Below, one piece after another: positions 10,304 to 23,170 of a stretch of 64,000 nucleotides of DNA. A program made the translations under genes and the position numbers. The notes under the pieces are model-generated. The model was not told where the DNA came from, made no database searches, and saw only the letters and a list, made by a program, of their open reading frames with translations. Within the stretch, counting starts at the first letter, position 1. Each line of letters begins with the position of its first letter. Source of the DNA: Fasciolopsis buskii (taxonomy: Eukaryota; Platyhelminthes; Trematoda; Plagiorchiida; Fasciolidae); NCBI GenBank assembly GCA_008360955.1, contig LUCM01006255.1, positions 124,001 through 188,000 on the forward strand. The letters run 5' to 3'.

Positions 10304-10426
10304 AAGCCACTCGTGTTGAACTCCCTCAATTTATTAACTGATGTATCCGGTAACTTTCGTTTTGTGTATTCATCAGAAGTTAACCATGATTTTATCAATC
10401 ACCACTCGGATGTGACCCCGGTGTGA
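10304..10426 (+). CDS. putative exon after a strong acceptor
   Basis: The acceptor GTTTTTGTTCATTTCCAG is among the best in the window. The frame reads KPLVLNSLNLLTDVSGNFRF and ends at TGA 10424. Possible donors are GTAACT inside and GTGTGA after 10420. Unknown protein. Confidence 0.38.
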   Translation, partial: KPLVLNSLNLLTDVSGNFRFVYSSEVNHDFINHHSDVTPV

Positions 10427-11308
10427 CTAGCTGATTGAATTTAAGTGGCCAGTAATATCCGCCGGCGCTGTCTACCTCGATAGTTACGCCTGATGCTTCA
10501 AATTCGAGAATACCCATAGATTCACGTCACTTTTTGTGGCCGCAGAGCGCTGGGTTATTCTCGATTTCGACAGCTGTTTGTGTATGTGCCGCTAAACTGA
10601 CGCAGTCTACTGATTTGCCGACTAGTACACCACTGGAAAGTTTGAATGCAATACGTGCTGCCTAACTGTGAGAAAATTTGCGTGAATGAAATCGCCTGAG
10701 AGATTCCGGAACTACTGACTAGAGTTAATCGTGCTAATGGCTAGAACCAACTAAAGCGACAGAAAATCTTCGACTTACATGACTGTGATTATCGCGTATC
10801 GCATTTTAATCTCGTCCACAATTCCAGAGTTATACTGCGCTATAGAAAAGCGAAACTATTTGAGCTCACCGCCCGGTAATCTTTCTCTGCGCGTTAGTAA
10901 GTTGACCATGTGTAATAATCTAACGATCACTTAGTCACTCACGAAAAACATTGGCGGTGATTTGAATTCCGTACGTTTAGTGTGCATCTCCTACCTTACT
11001 GACTGCTAGTTATCATAGTTGCATTCGAGGTCAGAAGCGGAATAAGCACTTTTGAAACATAGCCACTGTCTCTCAAAAAAGGTTAAAAGAAGATCTAGTA
11101 GGGTACATTAATTTATTAGGTTTTTACCATGTTACATTTATCGGATGATTGCTGCCTTTGACCTCTATTCACAAGATACATTGAATGATAAGCTAGGACA
11201 GGAGCGGAACCACGTGGTCTCTCACTGGCGTTACTGTCTCTTGTTCAGACAATGTGATTTTCATCTTTGACACGGTTGAGTAAATTTGTCCACTACACGA
11301 AGAATAAG

Positions 11309-11437
11309 AAGAAATGACAAACAACGGTATTTGTTTGATGAATTGCGACCTAACTGGAACAAAGTCCAAAGTTATTAAATTTTGTTATTATATGGTAGAG
11401 ATTCATGGTAAACTATACGTCTGTGTTCAAAGCAAAA
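11309..11437 (+). CDS. putative exon with GTAAGT donor
   Basis: The open frame contains an ATG at 11314 and reads MTNNGICLMNCDLTGTKSKV, then KFCYYMVEIHGKLYVCVQ. It ends at AAAA|GTAAGT. The acceptor (GAATAAG) lacks a pyrimidine tract, which weakens the call. Confidence 0.33.
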
Positions 11438-11694
11438 GTAAGTAATTCTGCCACATCCGTGTTGGGACAAGATGCAGTTGGATATCTCACAAACGAAGTC
11501 GCTAAACCCTATTATTCATTTCCCAAACATACAGCCACCACTGGCTGTCTGATGTAGGTGCAAACCGGGCTGCACAGCAGTAAGGAAGAAACTTTGTGAC
11601 GATTAATAGCTATGGTAGTTCAGAGCAATTCACCATTGGGATTTCCTTTCCCACATCTGAGTCAAGAACCTGAATGTTTTTTTCAACTTTCTAG

Positions 11695-11781
11695 TCACAT
11701 CCTGCAACAACTAATTTGCAAGTTGCCAGAAATTCAGCAGCCAACGAAGCAGATGGAGTCTGTATACTTATTCTCTTATAA
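11695..11781 (+). CDS. putative exon after a strong acceptor
   Basis: The acceptor TTTTTTTCAACTTTCTAG is excellent. The phase-0 frame reads SHPATTNLQVARNSAANEAD and stops at TAA 11779. A GTATAC donor lies just before the end. A second frame (start 11612) spans the acceptor and is also open. Confidence 0.36.
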   Translation, partial: SHPATTNLQVARNSAANEADGVCILILL

Positions 11782-13028
11782 CCTTTCCCTTATTTGAATT
11801 ACAGTGAACATCGCTTTGGAAAAAGGGCCACGACTAACTAAAGACAGGAGAGTTGGAAGTAACCGACTGCGGAAAGATTCAAACCTACAAGATTCACGCC
11901 CACCAGTGTGACTGTTCGCGGGGCTTCTTGTGATGAACTCCAGACTTCTAACCACCTGAAAAAAAACTAACTAGGAAATTAAGATAAAAAACGAGAAAGT
12001 ACCAGGATGACAAACGGATCAATCACTTTTTTGGCCATGACGAATCGTGGATTCAATACAACGTAGAAGAAGGGCACGAGATGAAATTTGCCATTATATT
12101 CGTCAAACAAATGTAAATGTTGAGTTTCGGATCAACAGCATACCGTTGGTGGGAACTAATATACACTTGCAGGCATAATTAAAACACAAAGCCAAGTGAA
12201 CAGTGGCGTAATAAGCAGCTAATGAAGAATGACGCATGAATAGGGCACGAATCACTATCACAGATACGTGAGACGCAAGGCATCATCGATTGAATTCACC
12301 TAAACTGGCTTAAACTGAACACGGCATTCTAGACTAATTTCAATTTTGATCATGGTCATTCCGGGCCATAATCCTGATGGAAATAAACATTAAAAAATAA
12401 AAATAATAACCAATGAAATATGTACACTTCTTTTCTACTGAAAAGAAAGCATGTGATACTTTTTCCAAGGAAACAGCGGTTAATCGTAGGTTATTGAAAA
12501 GCACAGTGGACTCTGACCGGGGAAAGAGATGTGCGAAAATCCATTTCTCACCGTTGACTAATTCACCATCGGCCAGATGATAAAAAATCACCATTACTTA
12601 TTTGTCTCTTATCGACCTGTTGAAAGTTTGGTAGGATGCAAAACGATATGCTCATTTTCGAAGGGACCTGGTGAACACAGATACCGAGTAGTGCGATCTA
12701 TAGCGGCTCGTAGATGTGATTCTGTCACAAAATTTTCAATGTGCGCTTCTCTTCATATGTCCAGGAATGCATAATCCGTTTTGACCAACCAAACCGAAAT
12801 GAAACACTTTGTTTGCGGTACAGAACGCCAACGGTATGTTAAAATTGATAACAGTTTCTGTAATGATTGATCGTCAAATCTAAAATCAAGGAGACTTGTG
12901 CACTAATGCTCTTCATTCGCTCAGGGTGTGAAGTGCATTGTCGAGCTTCGTTCCGGCAAGGCGGAAGTTGGCGGCATTTTGATTTTACCTTGCTTCGCCT
13001 TTTCCCGTTGTATTTTATTATTTTATAG

Positions 13029-13165
13029 TTACCCGTTTTTATGTGCACCGGGAACTGGCGTTCCTAAAAAGTGCCAATTCATAGAAGTGGACTCCGCCAC
13101 AGAATGTTTATCTAAGGATAATGAACTGTTCGATAAAATCATCGACCAAATATCTCCAATCTCAG
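13029..13165 (+). CDS. putative internal exon, Asp/Glu-rich
   Basis: The acceptor TTTTATTATTTTATAG and donor GTAGTA bound 137 nt. The frame reads CAPGTGVPKKCQFIEVDSAT and continues ECLSKDNELFDKIIDQ. Cysteine spacing and acidic residues look genuine. One base is carried in and one out. No domain is recognised. Confidence 0.42.
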
Positions 13166-14643
13166 GTAGTATCATTTCGTCGGGAACCGTTAGCTTGCCG
13201 TTGTATAACGCTCGAGGTCACATGGAAAAACAGAACAAATAAGTTAAGATTTTGGGCTTTTCAAATAAAGGATGGTTGGCCACCTCATTGTATTACACTT
13301 CCCCGGTGCCTGGAAAAAATAAAGCCGTTTCAAGTATATCAATAAATAAAAATCCCTTTAGTCTGGAAGGAGTGCTTTTTTCATTTGTATGAATATGGAT
13401 ACACTGCACTATCGAATACTTTAGCGATAATCGGTCGTTGCCGTTGAAACCATGAATGAAACAGTGGAATGATTTATTTTTGATTGACAGTATAAAGTGC
13501 AATCCATGTTTTAATTTGTGCATCGCGTTTGTGTTGGAACTATTACCATGACAGTTTTCAGCTTAACTTATCATGTTTGAATTCCAATCCAGCCGACATC
13601 CCTGGCGGTGCGTGGAATGTACGGCAGTGACTCCAATTAGTTAATTACCTTAACAAAGGAGTAATAATGATGAAGACAAGGAGGTCCACATTTAAAAATG
13701 AGTTCACCTTTCGCGGTTCATATCCAACGTAGTTAATGAAAATTCACTGAACGCAATTCTGATCACTCCGCACTTGATTCCCATATTGCACACACCGATT
13801 AATTTTGTGAATATTCATCCATGTGCATCGCACGGAGAGGTTCAGCTCTAGTCGTTGAAATCTTGTTCATTGGACCCGTTTAACTTGAACCGATCATCTA
13901 TGCTGACGTTTGCGGTTAGTTGCTGAGTAGGTTTCATTTTGCCAAACAGGATAAGTCATAATTTGTATTCTAAGCCACGTGGATCCCTATTGCTGTGCAG
14001 TGAGCTCCAATCAAACAAGACAAGATAAATAACCTATGATTGTCCATTTGGTCCCAATTTATCCGAAATATGCTTATCGTTTTTACTAGAAACAAGTCAT
14101 TAAGTCTCTAACTCATTATCATAAAAAGTATACTTTTTATCTGCATTAAACTGTTTTGCTGCTTCAGATAGAAATTAAAGATACCACAAGCACTTCAGCT
14201 TAAAATCGAAAAACTTGTCAAGTTTGATTTTTTCCTTCTAAACTTGTTACCAAGCAAGTGCTAATTAAACTGACTTTCTTCAGTTTGCCCGTTAATGAGG
14301 TGTTTAGCTTGCTACTCTGCGTAGAATAAATAAAAAAATTGTAATGATACCCCTCGTGAAAACTAACCGTGATTTGTTACAGCTGGTTAACAGTGACTAA
14401 AAAGTTGTGTGGATGCAAAGAAGGCATATTTATTCGTCCTTATACGCCCTGACTTGTTAGAAAAGTACATACCACTAGTATGATGCTTTGTAATATTGTC
14501 TTGAGGACGTGTTCTTTCGAGATACCAGTAGTCAATTCTACATTTGCCCAAATGCTTCCACACGTTCATTCTAGTGTGACATTTATCCACATTTATTCAC
14601 ATAGAAGAGGAAGCTTTGTCCCCTTGAGAGCCACAGATACCAG

Positions 14644-14795
14644 CAGAAACAAGTCTGTTTTCAGCGGCAGCTTCCGAACCTGAAAGCGGTATTGAAAATG
14701 CACCGTTGTTTCACAGTCTTGTTTCAAATAGCCTGGATATATTTACAGTTTCTTGCTTTACCACTTCCGTGACATTTCAATGGCTACTTACAAGG
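14644..14795 (+). CDS. putative exon
   Basis: The frame reads ETSLFSAAASEPESGIENAP and continues LFHSLVSNSLDIF, then a hydrophobic end before TGA at 14799. The start fits one carried base from 13165. Donors GTGACA (after 14768) and GTCTGA (after 14795) are possible. Ala/Ser/Glu-rich composition argues for coding. Confidence 0.36.
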
Positions 14796-15197
14796 GTCTG
14801 ACAAACAAGCAATGTCACCTTTATCGTCATCACGCAGTGACACTTCGCCCCACATTTATCAAATCCGCATTTCTAGGATAGGCGAATCCATGTTGGAAGC
14901 ACCCATGTAGTGAACTGAAAAGCCGGGAGAATTTATACTTTGGAGGAACTCACATTATACCTACAAATAGTTTTATTAGTTTTTGGTTATAAAGATAGCA
15001 GTTTTCATTTACTACTAAACTTTGTTCGAAGCGTTGAATGCACAACAATAATGAGAAAAACGTTTGTTAACTTAAATCATAAACTGGTACCATTCCTGAG
15101 GGATCCAGGCATCTTGTTAATCAAACTTGATTCCATGAATTGAAATCTGGCTGACAGCTTGCATTGTACGTCATTACTTTGCCTGGTTACCTAAATA

Positions 15198-15345
15198 AAA
15201 TTACCAAGTGACTTGTTTGATATAAGAATGGAAATACCAACACTCACAAGGATAGAAATCCAGTTTCCCGTTATGCTCAACCTAAAGCTTCGCGCACTTG
15301 GTATTCTCCTGTGCACCAACATCAAAATCGGTAACGTATTCCCAG
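15198..15345 (+). CDS. putative exon with perfect CAG|GTAAGT donor
   Basis: The open frame KLPSDLFDIRMEIPTLTRIE continues through FPVMLNLKLRALGILL to CCCAG|GTAAGT at 15341-15351, the consensus donor. The acceptor side is unclear (ATTACCAAG). Unrecognised. Confidence 0.36.
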
Positions 15346-16201
15346 GTAAGTCCTGCCTTTCCATTCTTATGAAAAGCACAATATTCACAAAAAAGCCTAT
15401 TAGTTGTGTACACTTTCTTAAAATTATCTTTGGTCATCCGACAAAAACCTTCTGACGAACCATCGTACGATTTTCACTAGATCTTACTGTCCACACTACA
15501 TAAGTTTCATTTTGGTGATAAAATGAATGACACTGCAATGCAGCAACCAGAAACTGAGTGCAATCATCCAGTGGCCTAAACTTCCGAACTCTAGGACCTC
15601 TCGATCGGTAGACGTATAACATCGGCGCAAATTTCAAAGGTTTATCTCTAAATTAAAAGAACTACATTTTTGCCACACTTTTTCTGCGCAGTCATCGATA
15701 AGGCACAGTTTTTCAACCTCAATTTAATGTATTTTCAGCAATCTCAGCGTTCACGGCTAGACAATAAAAAAATTTATGGTTTCTGTCAAACTAAAACTAT
15801 ACATTAGGGAGAATCTGGTACTTTGATTTAATTGCATTGGAACGGAAATATAGAGATGTTGGAGGAAAGGTGAGTTTGTCTTTTAGTGTCCGACTAGATT
15901 CAGAATATAATGAATGATTTGATACAGATAAAATTACAAAAACGAAAGTATCTGGCTTCCCTGACAGCTATATTGTGGTTTGCATCCCTGTACAAGGAAA
16001 GAAAGGGGAACAGCCTGTGATGATTCCATTGCAGATGAAGGACAAGCTGGCAAACTCGTATACTGCTTTTCTGGAAATCAATGTTCTTTCGATTACCACC
16101 TTCTTTTAAAAGGAATGTTGGTGTTGGGATTTTTTCATATTTTCCCCATTGTAGCATACCATAAGGACATGGTGATTGTCACAAAAGTACTTCGTGGTGG
16201 T

Positions 16202-16693
16202 CTACAACATCCTGCCCAACAGATAAACCCAGTAGGTTGTGACAATACAGATAAAAACGAATAGATCTGTGGCATTTGGGCCTTGCACTTCAACAGGAGT
16301 TTGGAACAGCGGAATTTTGAGTTCACCATGGTTACTATGGCAAAGCATCGTTATATACATAAAAAGAGAAGGTCCACCGCATAAGGTTTTGTGACCTAAC
16401 TCTAAATTGCGAAAATGAATTCGAAACAACAAGTCTACATTCCGTTTTTCGTGTTTATCTCCATAGAAAATCTTGACAATGGTCAAAAGAATCGGCTGAG
16501 TAGTTTCCAAAGATGACATCGGTATGGCAATGCGCCCAGGTGGACCAAATATAGTAAACAAAAAGGATGTGTTTCTCTGGATGTCAAGGTATGAGCGTGA
16601 GCAGGTGCAAAGCAGATTGGACCTGACGTTTTGATAAAAAATGCAATTATTAGGGTGAATTTCGGTGAACCTGCAGTCCACAGTTGAAGACAA
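16202..16693 (-). CDS. 163-codon open frame beside repeat copy 1
   Basis: This is one of the longest open frames outside the LINE. It reads PGRIAIPMSSLETTQPILLT and FYGDKHEKRNVDLLFRIHF. It lies just left of the inverted-copy repeat at 16741. A second minus frame (16483-16878) overlaps it. No start context or domain is recognised, and a chance frame or an old element remnant is possible. Confidence 0.25.
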   Translation of the reverse strand: MSSTVDCRFTEIHPNNCIFYQNVRSNLLCTCSRSYLDIQRNTSFLFTIFGPPGRIAIPMSSLETTQPILLTIVKIFYGDKHEKRNVDLLFRIHFRNLELGHKTLCGGPSLFMYITMLCHSNHGELKIPLFQTPVEVQGPNATDLFVFICIVTTYWVYLLGRML

Positions 16694-16740
16694 AATAGGA
16701 TAAATTCACATCTGCGCGTGCCACATGTAATGAAACAACA

Positions 16741-17450
16741 GCAAATACCATGAAAATATTTACAGGTAGCCTTCATTATATATACCTGTAGACTGTAATA
16801 AGTACAGTTAAACATGAGGGACCTCGGATGTCCAGGTAAACTCGATGGAATATGAAGAATGAAATCCATCTGCAGCATGAAATCTCCACCCGTGTTGTTC
16901 CAGTGGTCTTATAATTTATCCTAGTGTGAATTCATAAATGATAACGAACTCGATTGTCCACGAATACACTTATTTATCCGAGTATTCATTCCACGATTAC
17001 GCATGCTTCATATCAAAACATACCAAGCCTGGAATCTTAAATCATTCTAAAATATGCTTAGTGTTTTCGAATGGTAATTAAGAGGTTTCCTAGCTAGTTG
17101 ATACTGACTTCGAAATTCTACAGTTTCTTGAACTATAGAGTAAAAGCAATTTTATCTAGAGTGGGTGGGCGGTGTGTGCTGGGTGCAACATGGAAAATAC
17201 CAAACATTTGGTAGGGGATAATGGTGGACCCATCGATGACCAATGTATAATGGTGTTGGATTCAGTGCAAAACAGGCGCCAGATTATCGTGAATTAGTCT
17301 CACTTAGTATTTCCTGACGACGTTATGATACGTGATGATTGGGTTGTACATATTAAGCGGCTCAAATGGGACATTGATTGAATTCCTAACCTATCTGTTC
17401 ACCAGATACCTCTAAAGCATGCGATGTAGTATCAAAAAGAGTTGCCAGTT
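16741..17450 (+). repeat. 0.7-kb dispersed repeat, copy 1
   Basis: About 700 bp here match the reverse complement of 23694-24374 at well over 90% identity by eye. Landmarks are GCAAATACCATGAAAATATT at the left, GATGGGCGGTGTGTGCTGGG (one mismatch) in the middle and GCATGCGATGTAGTATCAAA at the right. It encodes no evident protein and has no clear terminal inverted repeats. It is likely a non-autonomous mobile element or a terminal piece of one. Confidence 0.88.
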
Positions 17451-17537
17451 AAAGCTGATTGGTACGAATAGAAATTCAACTTTCATTTATGCTATTGACT
17501 GATTTGGTTGAGAGTCATCATTTGACGCTTTTTGCAC

Positions 17538-17592
17538 GTATACATTTATATTTTATATATTATGTATTATATATACATATGTATACTGGAAT
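17538..17592. repeat. AT-rich simple sequence
   Basis: A run of TATA/TATG-type repeats (ATATTTTATATATTATGTAT and flanks). It is low-complexity sequence just right of the dispersed repeat. Confidence 0.6.
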
Positions 17593-20539
17593 GTGGATGC
17601 TTGTATTTGTGGCAGCGTTAATCATGCTATCCATTTGAAAACAACAATTTTGCCTACAGCCTGACTTCTATGCGAAACTCTTTCAACTGTGTTGTTTCTC
17701 GGCCATGGACATTCACCGAGGTGAAATGTATTCTGAATTCTTCACGAAGACTCAACCAGTTGCAAGTCAAATGCCAGTAGATAGTGGCTGCAAGAGACCG
17801 TTATTTTTCCTAGTGCCATCAGACAATAGGCTTTAAGTCTGTTTGTTCTTTGTCGGGCTTCGAGTTTTTCCATCCTTGTCCATCTGCTACAAAACGGAAA
17901 AAATTATTCATTGGGAACAGTTGCTGCTATATCAGCAAACAGTCCATTGTAAAGGTACCAACGAAAATAGACATTCTTTTCCGAGTTGACAAAAAAGCTT
18001 AGTGCCTTTCTTTTTTAATGAGAGAAAAACGTAGTTGGGGCGAATTATTTTGCAGGAAAGTAATCAAGAAAATTCCATACCATCTAATTTACCGAGAACG
18101 ACTATAGTGAGACGTAAATGGTACACGCCTCTCCAAATAACTTACTGCCCTTGGCCATAAAGATAAAAAGTTAGTTTATGCTTTGACATGTGGACATACA
18201 GGGCCACTAAAGCTTCATAACACTACATTTTTTCTCAAACATAAAAATAGAAGCAATGTGAAAACTTTCCGAAATAACATAACACTTCTGTCATTCTTCG
18301 TTTCGTTAGGCAAAACAAGTAATCGTTGGTTTCGTGCCCTCTACAGGCACGCCAAAAACCTCATCGTAGAAGTTTCAAGTTTAAGTCAGCTCCAGCTGTA
18401 TTGTACATGAGAATCACCCTGTAACCTACTAATTTATCAAACAGGAAGTGAATAATTCAAAAACCTTAATAACCAGTTTTTTTTCGCTCTTTCCAGTGAA
18501 AATCGAATATGAAGTTGATGCGGAATAAAATATCAGCAATACAGAGGATTTTCGTAGATGGTATTGCGTACGCAATTCCATTTAGCCCAAAAAAACCAAA
18601 CGGCAACAGGTAATCATCGGGAGCACCTTGCAAGGTGTTACAGTTGTAGTCACTCATTTTCGACACTCAGATGTGGCTCTACTTCCAAAACAATAGCGTT
18701 TTTCTTTAAGCTATGCTATGACATCTACAATGTTGATTTCACTCCGGTTCTTTCGGCACTTATCTGGATCTGGCGAACAGGAAAGTCATTTTAGCAAATA
18801 CTCTGAGAAATGTTCGTTTATTCTTGCTTAATGGCGTCCTATATGTTACAACAGAAAATCCTGGCGACAACTGAAGTGCTATTCAAAGACGGCTTTCGAA
18901 CAAATTGGTGTTCATTTTGGGCCACTTGAACGACCCTGATCATGGAGTGACGCCTGTTTATAGACTGAGCAAGCGGAATATGACCCTAAATGCAAAGTAA
19001 GACAAAACAGCATGATTTTGTTACAGGTAATCTTACACGAGTTTCGGAGACTGATTTCAAAGTCTTCAGAGATAAAGTCTTATCTCAAATCGGCAACGAA
19101 ACTGCTGTTTTAACGAACTAAGAAAATTAGTTTACCCAAACTGACAAGAAAGCTTACCGATTTTCTCCAAGCGCAACAAAAATCACTTCTAAATTGCATT
19201 TAGCCACCGTAAAATCCATGGTAATTGGTCGCCTATATCCATCGTTTAGGTGTCTGCGGTGAAACGTCAAGGCACTCATCCATTTTTGAACAGAATCGGG
19301 CACGTACTGTCAAGCACTGATTGATCTGGATTTTGGGCTGTGCCGTTTAGACCGGACGTGGATGTTCCTACAAACAATGTGCCAGTTATGAAACCGTCTC
19401 AGTTATCATTCTATCAATTCACAACTGCATCACAACAAAGTTCGTGGACGTTCAATTCAGTTTGATACGAAAAGACATTTGTCAAATTGTTAGGTGTCTC
19501 TTGTACGAATGTGAACCTCTAGCGACATTACTGCCAAAAGAGGGTTTCTTGAACAGCTTAGGATAAAAGGATTATTTAAAGAATATGTATACAATCGCAT
19601 AATCTAGAATGAGTAGAAACAAAGTAAAAACGTCGCAAAAATCTGATACAGTGCTTTATGGAGGCTTAGGATCGAACCGTGATTTCGCTAACTGTGTTTT
19701 CACCTTGCAAACTTATTTGCGGCACTGTTACCATAACGTTCTACAAGCTACAAAGCCAAAACAGTATGAATTCAGAACGAGGTCTCCATCGTAACGGCCA
19801 ATCGCTATTGGTTGGCCATGAACTGAACCGAACACGCCGGTCCTGACATTTTCGTTTAATATTATTTTAGGTTGGTCAAATAAAAAACAGCTGAAAAATC
19901 ACCACGAAACATGATCTAGAAAGCCAGGCTTGCTACCATTATTTTTTATCAATGGACGAGCACGCTATCCAAAGGTCACCGTGCGACGTCGGCAAACAAC
20001 TACTTCATCGCAGTGAAATTTTCTTACAAGCTTGTACCATTATTATACTAGAACGATCGCCATCGTGAAGTCTGTCGTTTGATTGTTCCATTAAAAACTC
20101 CCTTTGATGATAGTTTTATGCACAGCATGTGTTTTCGCAAATAAGACTAAGACAATCATGACTTTTTCTCATCTTCGCAATGTGATCAGTAACAGGCACG
20201 ATATCTACTGGGTCATTGGATTTGCAAGATAAATACTACTGCCAAATTTTATCGCTTGACTGAATTACTATTTGAAATACCAATCGCCAGTCAAGTTGCA
20301 CAAGGTGTGTTCTCCGCGGACATGGGGTACACGTAGCTCATTTGCATTTCCGTCACCATTTTTCCGATTTGGCTTAAACTATGCAAATCATTCCGCTGTT
20401 TTCTACTTGCTGTAAGTTTGTTTCCGCACTATTCTTAACAAATATGTTGAACTATTGAGAAGGCAAAGAGCAATGGTCAATCGAAAAAAGTTTGGTTATT
20501 ACGGTCAGTGGTTCGAGACACTGAAATTGCCTAATTTTG
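17593..20539. other. no convincing gene
   Basis: Apart from the possible terminal exon at 18497 and a 33-nt candidate exon near 18965-18997 (acceptor TTTATAG, donor GTAAGA), nothing identifiable is seen. It reads as intron or intergenic DNA. Confidence 0.4.
18497..18527 (+). CDS. possible tiny terminal exon overlapping an AATAAA signal
   Basis: A near-ideal acceptor (TTTTTTTTCGCTCTTTCCAG) is followed by KIEYEVDAE and TAA. The stop overlaps AATAAA at 18525-18530, a polyadenylation signal. The peptide is very short, so only the acceptor and signal carry weight. Confidence 0.2.
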
Positions 20540-20804
20540 TCACTCTGGTCTTTGTGGATGATGTGCAATAGCACAAGTCGAATGGTCAATCAAATCATAC
20601 AGCATTTCCCCGATTGATTGTGCTGAATAGCGTCCTTGATCAAGCAGCCAGGACTCACTAAACAAAATGTATCGTGCAAGCACTTTACGGGTGCCTCCTT
20701 CGGATTCTCCCGTTATGTGATTTAAGGCGCCGTCTAGGTTGTCTGTGCTTACATGCTCACTGAGACTGAATTTTGAGAATACTACGTTCAATCGAAATCT
20801 GTAA
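20540..20804 (-). CDS. putative exon, minus strand
   Basis: On the minus strand the acceptor GAATTAACTTACAG is followed by an open frame to TGA. It contains TDNLDGALNHITGESEGGTR and ESWLLDQGRYSAQSIGEMLY. The composition is balanced and acidic, unlike chance AT-rich translation. Unknown protein. Confidence 0.42.
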
Positions 20805-21802
20805 GTTAATTCAGAATGAAATACTGATGCCTCAGCAGTACACCATCAAATCGCCTCAGGTACTTTGGTAGTAACATGGTTTTTCATTAGGCATAGTAAA
20901 ATTAGCACTTCAAAATCTTCTTTGGAACGACAACGGTGGTATAAGCATTCGGTTACTATGGAGCAATAACCATGATTTCTGTAAACTTTTTAATGAGTCA
21001 GAACGAATGAACATTATGAAAGTGATAAACCCCTTTAGTGTGAGGATATACACTCTTGGTTTCAGCGCACCGCATGATTCGTCCCTAAAGTCCCAGAAAT
21101 ACCCAGTAATGTTTCGTAGTGCTTATAATGTCGTAATGATGTTTAGCGTAGAAGGATCAGTCATGGTTTAGTACGGTTAGCATATTGATTCATTTTCTTA
21201 TTTGAGCTGGACATCTGTGAGTTCCCAGTGATCTCTTGAATCATGGAATGTATTTTACAAGAATATATATTCATTGGTTCCCCAAAATCTGCTTGTTAAA
21301 GAAATTCGTCGGTACGAAAATAAGCTACTTGGCAATGTGCTATGGGACAAACGGATAACTTCCATAGTCAGATCTGATTAGCTGACTATTTGTCCATTGA
21401 GATCGGTTTTGATTATTCGGATCTTATATCACCCTAGGATATTCTGTTGGGAAACCGATGAGCTAAATCAATTTCCTTGTATTGCTCTAGCTAACATTCT
21501 TGTCATAGCAGTTAGGTGGATAAATCATCACCGGTCGAGTCCAGTTGGGAAGCGTAACGAGAAACCGTCAATGCTGACAGGTTGAAGGTTAGTTAAACAC
21601 TGGTGACGAAAGTTTACTTCCTTAAAACAAAATCCCCACGCGCTTCATTGCTTCAGTCTTATGATTTCCAAGTATTAATTATAGAAGCTTACATATATAT
21701 GTTTATATTTGAAGCATACTCCAAAATGGCAAACGAATAGGCCGGTGGTTAACACCACCATGGTCACGGGACCGTAATTTCCAGTGAGCCGTTATAGCTA
21801 AA

Positions 21803-21825
21803 GAAAATGTTTTAAAAACATTTTC
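21803..21825. repeat. near-perfect 23-bp palindrome
   Basis: GAAAATGTTTT and AAAACATTTTC form 11-bp arms around a single base. It could extrude as a short hairpin. No associated gene is seen. Confidence 0.5.
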
Positions 21826-22215
21826 AGCGGTAGAACTTTTTTAAAACTTACATCGAAGATATTTCACCGTTTGTTTTCATTTTCGGAATGACAACTATTT
21901 AAGTACTTACTCAGTTTTTCCAATCCGTGATATTGCAGGAGTATTGCGTGTCTACTGCTTTACAACATTCGTCCCGAAATAAAGATGAAAACATTGAGAA
22001 GAATGAATTTCTCTGGAAAGTATGACAAACAGCAGAATGAAATACTTTCTTCATTTTCACAAATTTTGTGGACTTGTCCTTTGTCCCATAAAAGCGTTTT
22101 TGTGATATTTTACATCAATCGTCGAACAGAATTACGTTTATTCGATTTAGATTAATCCTTTGACCTTTTGCAATAGAAATTCGAGTTGCACTGTATCTTT
22201 TGACTGTCATTTTAG

Positions 22216-22284
22216 ATTTACAAACGAACACACAAGCAAATACGGTAGACGTACCCTCGGTATTTGTTAGTTGTTATACCACAG
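22216..22284 (+). CDS. putative exon with good splice sites on both sides
   Basis: Acceptor TTTTGACTGTCATTTTAG and donor ACAG|GTATGC bound 69 nt. The frame reads LQTNTQANTVDVPSVFVSCY. Carry-over is two bases in and one out. An alternative use of the same ACAG as an acceptor for a Cys-rich frame (22285-22438, donor GTGAGG) is equally possible, so the two readings exclude each other. Confidence 0.36.
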
Positions 22285-22648
22285 GTATGCATGTGAAACA
22301 ATACCCGAAGTACAGTGTGTACAGAACAAAGACGGAATGACTTGCCGGACTTGCACTTTGTTGCCAATCCCTTTTCCAATGTGTCTGATGCACAAACTGA
22401 TATTTCCTATTCCGATCTGCGTGTGTGAACGTCATAAAGTGAGGGAAAAAATGTTATTCTTAGTAAACCAAACTGTACCTCATCCAAGGCAGGGTTGAAA
22501 AACTCGGTTCCATCAGGCTCGATGGATCTATGATTACGTCCTAAAAGCTAATTAATACCTATTTCAAATTGCAACTCCCTGGTATCCGCAGTGCAAAGAT
22601 TAATAATAATCGTCACCGTGGTCATTTGCGTAGTTGAAACGCCAGCTT

Positions 22649-23170
22649 TTAATGCCACGGTACATAGATACGATTAGTTAGCCTTCTTTTGGGAAACGTG
22701 TTCTGGACCAAGAGGTTTGAAAGAAACCAAGTTGATAAATATCTGACCGATGTTCGCGCTTTCGTGCTTGTATTAGGCAAGGTGTACACCTTATCATACA
22801 CTGATTCAAGATTAAGAGTTAAAATATAGTGTGCCAACATACAGTATGAATTTTGGGAAAAACTGGACACACTGTAAGGATATTGCACGCCCAATCCCAA
22901 CCTGGGATATAATAAACCACTGAAGGCAATAAATAATACAGAAATAATTTGGATGTGAATGAGGTCAGGCCGTCTATTGTCGTCTAACTCGTGGTCCGTT
23001 TTGAGGTTGGGAGCAAACGTGCAGATCCTATGAGTGATCAGAACTTGGATTTGAATCCCTTTGGGGAGAGGGACTACGAAGACAAATATCAAATGTAGAA
23101 AAAGCGTTTGACAAGTTGACATCCTAGCGCCATTCACAAAGGGGGACGGCGATGTGTGAATGGTATGCAT
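22649..23170 (-). CDS. 173-codon open frame, unknown
   Basis: This is the longest open frame outside the LINE, beginning with ATG on the minus strand. It contains PNLKTDHELDDNRRPDLIHI and a hydrophobic stretch IISVLFIAFSGLLYP. The part near 23045-23070 carries a tRNA B-box-like GGATTCAAATCC, so it may be repeat-derived. No homologue is recognised. Confidence 0.27.
   Translation of the reverse strand: MHTIHTSPSPFVNGARMSTCQTLFLHLIFVFVVPLPKGIQIQVLITHRICTFAPNLKTDHELDDNRRPDLIHIQIISVLFIAFSGLLYPRLGLGVQYPYSVSSFSQNSYCMLAHYILTLNLESVYDKVYTLPNTSTKARTSVRYLSTWFLSNLLVQNTFPKRRLTNRIYVPWH

Noticed and set aside
19665..19700. Reverse B-box-like GGATCGAACC
   Set aside because: An isolated match with no tRNA fold and no body similarity to other copies.
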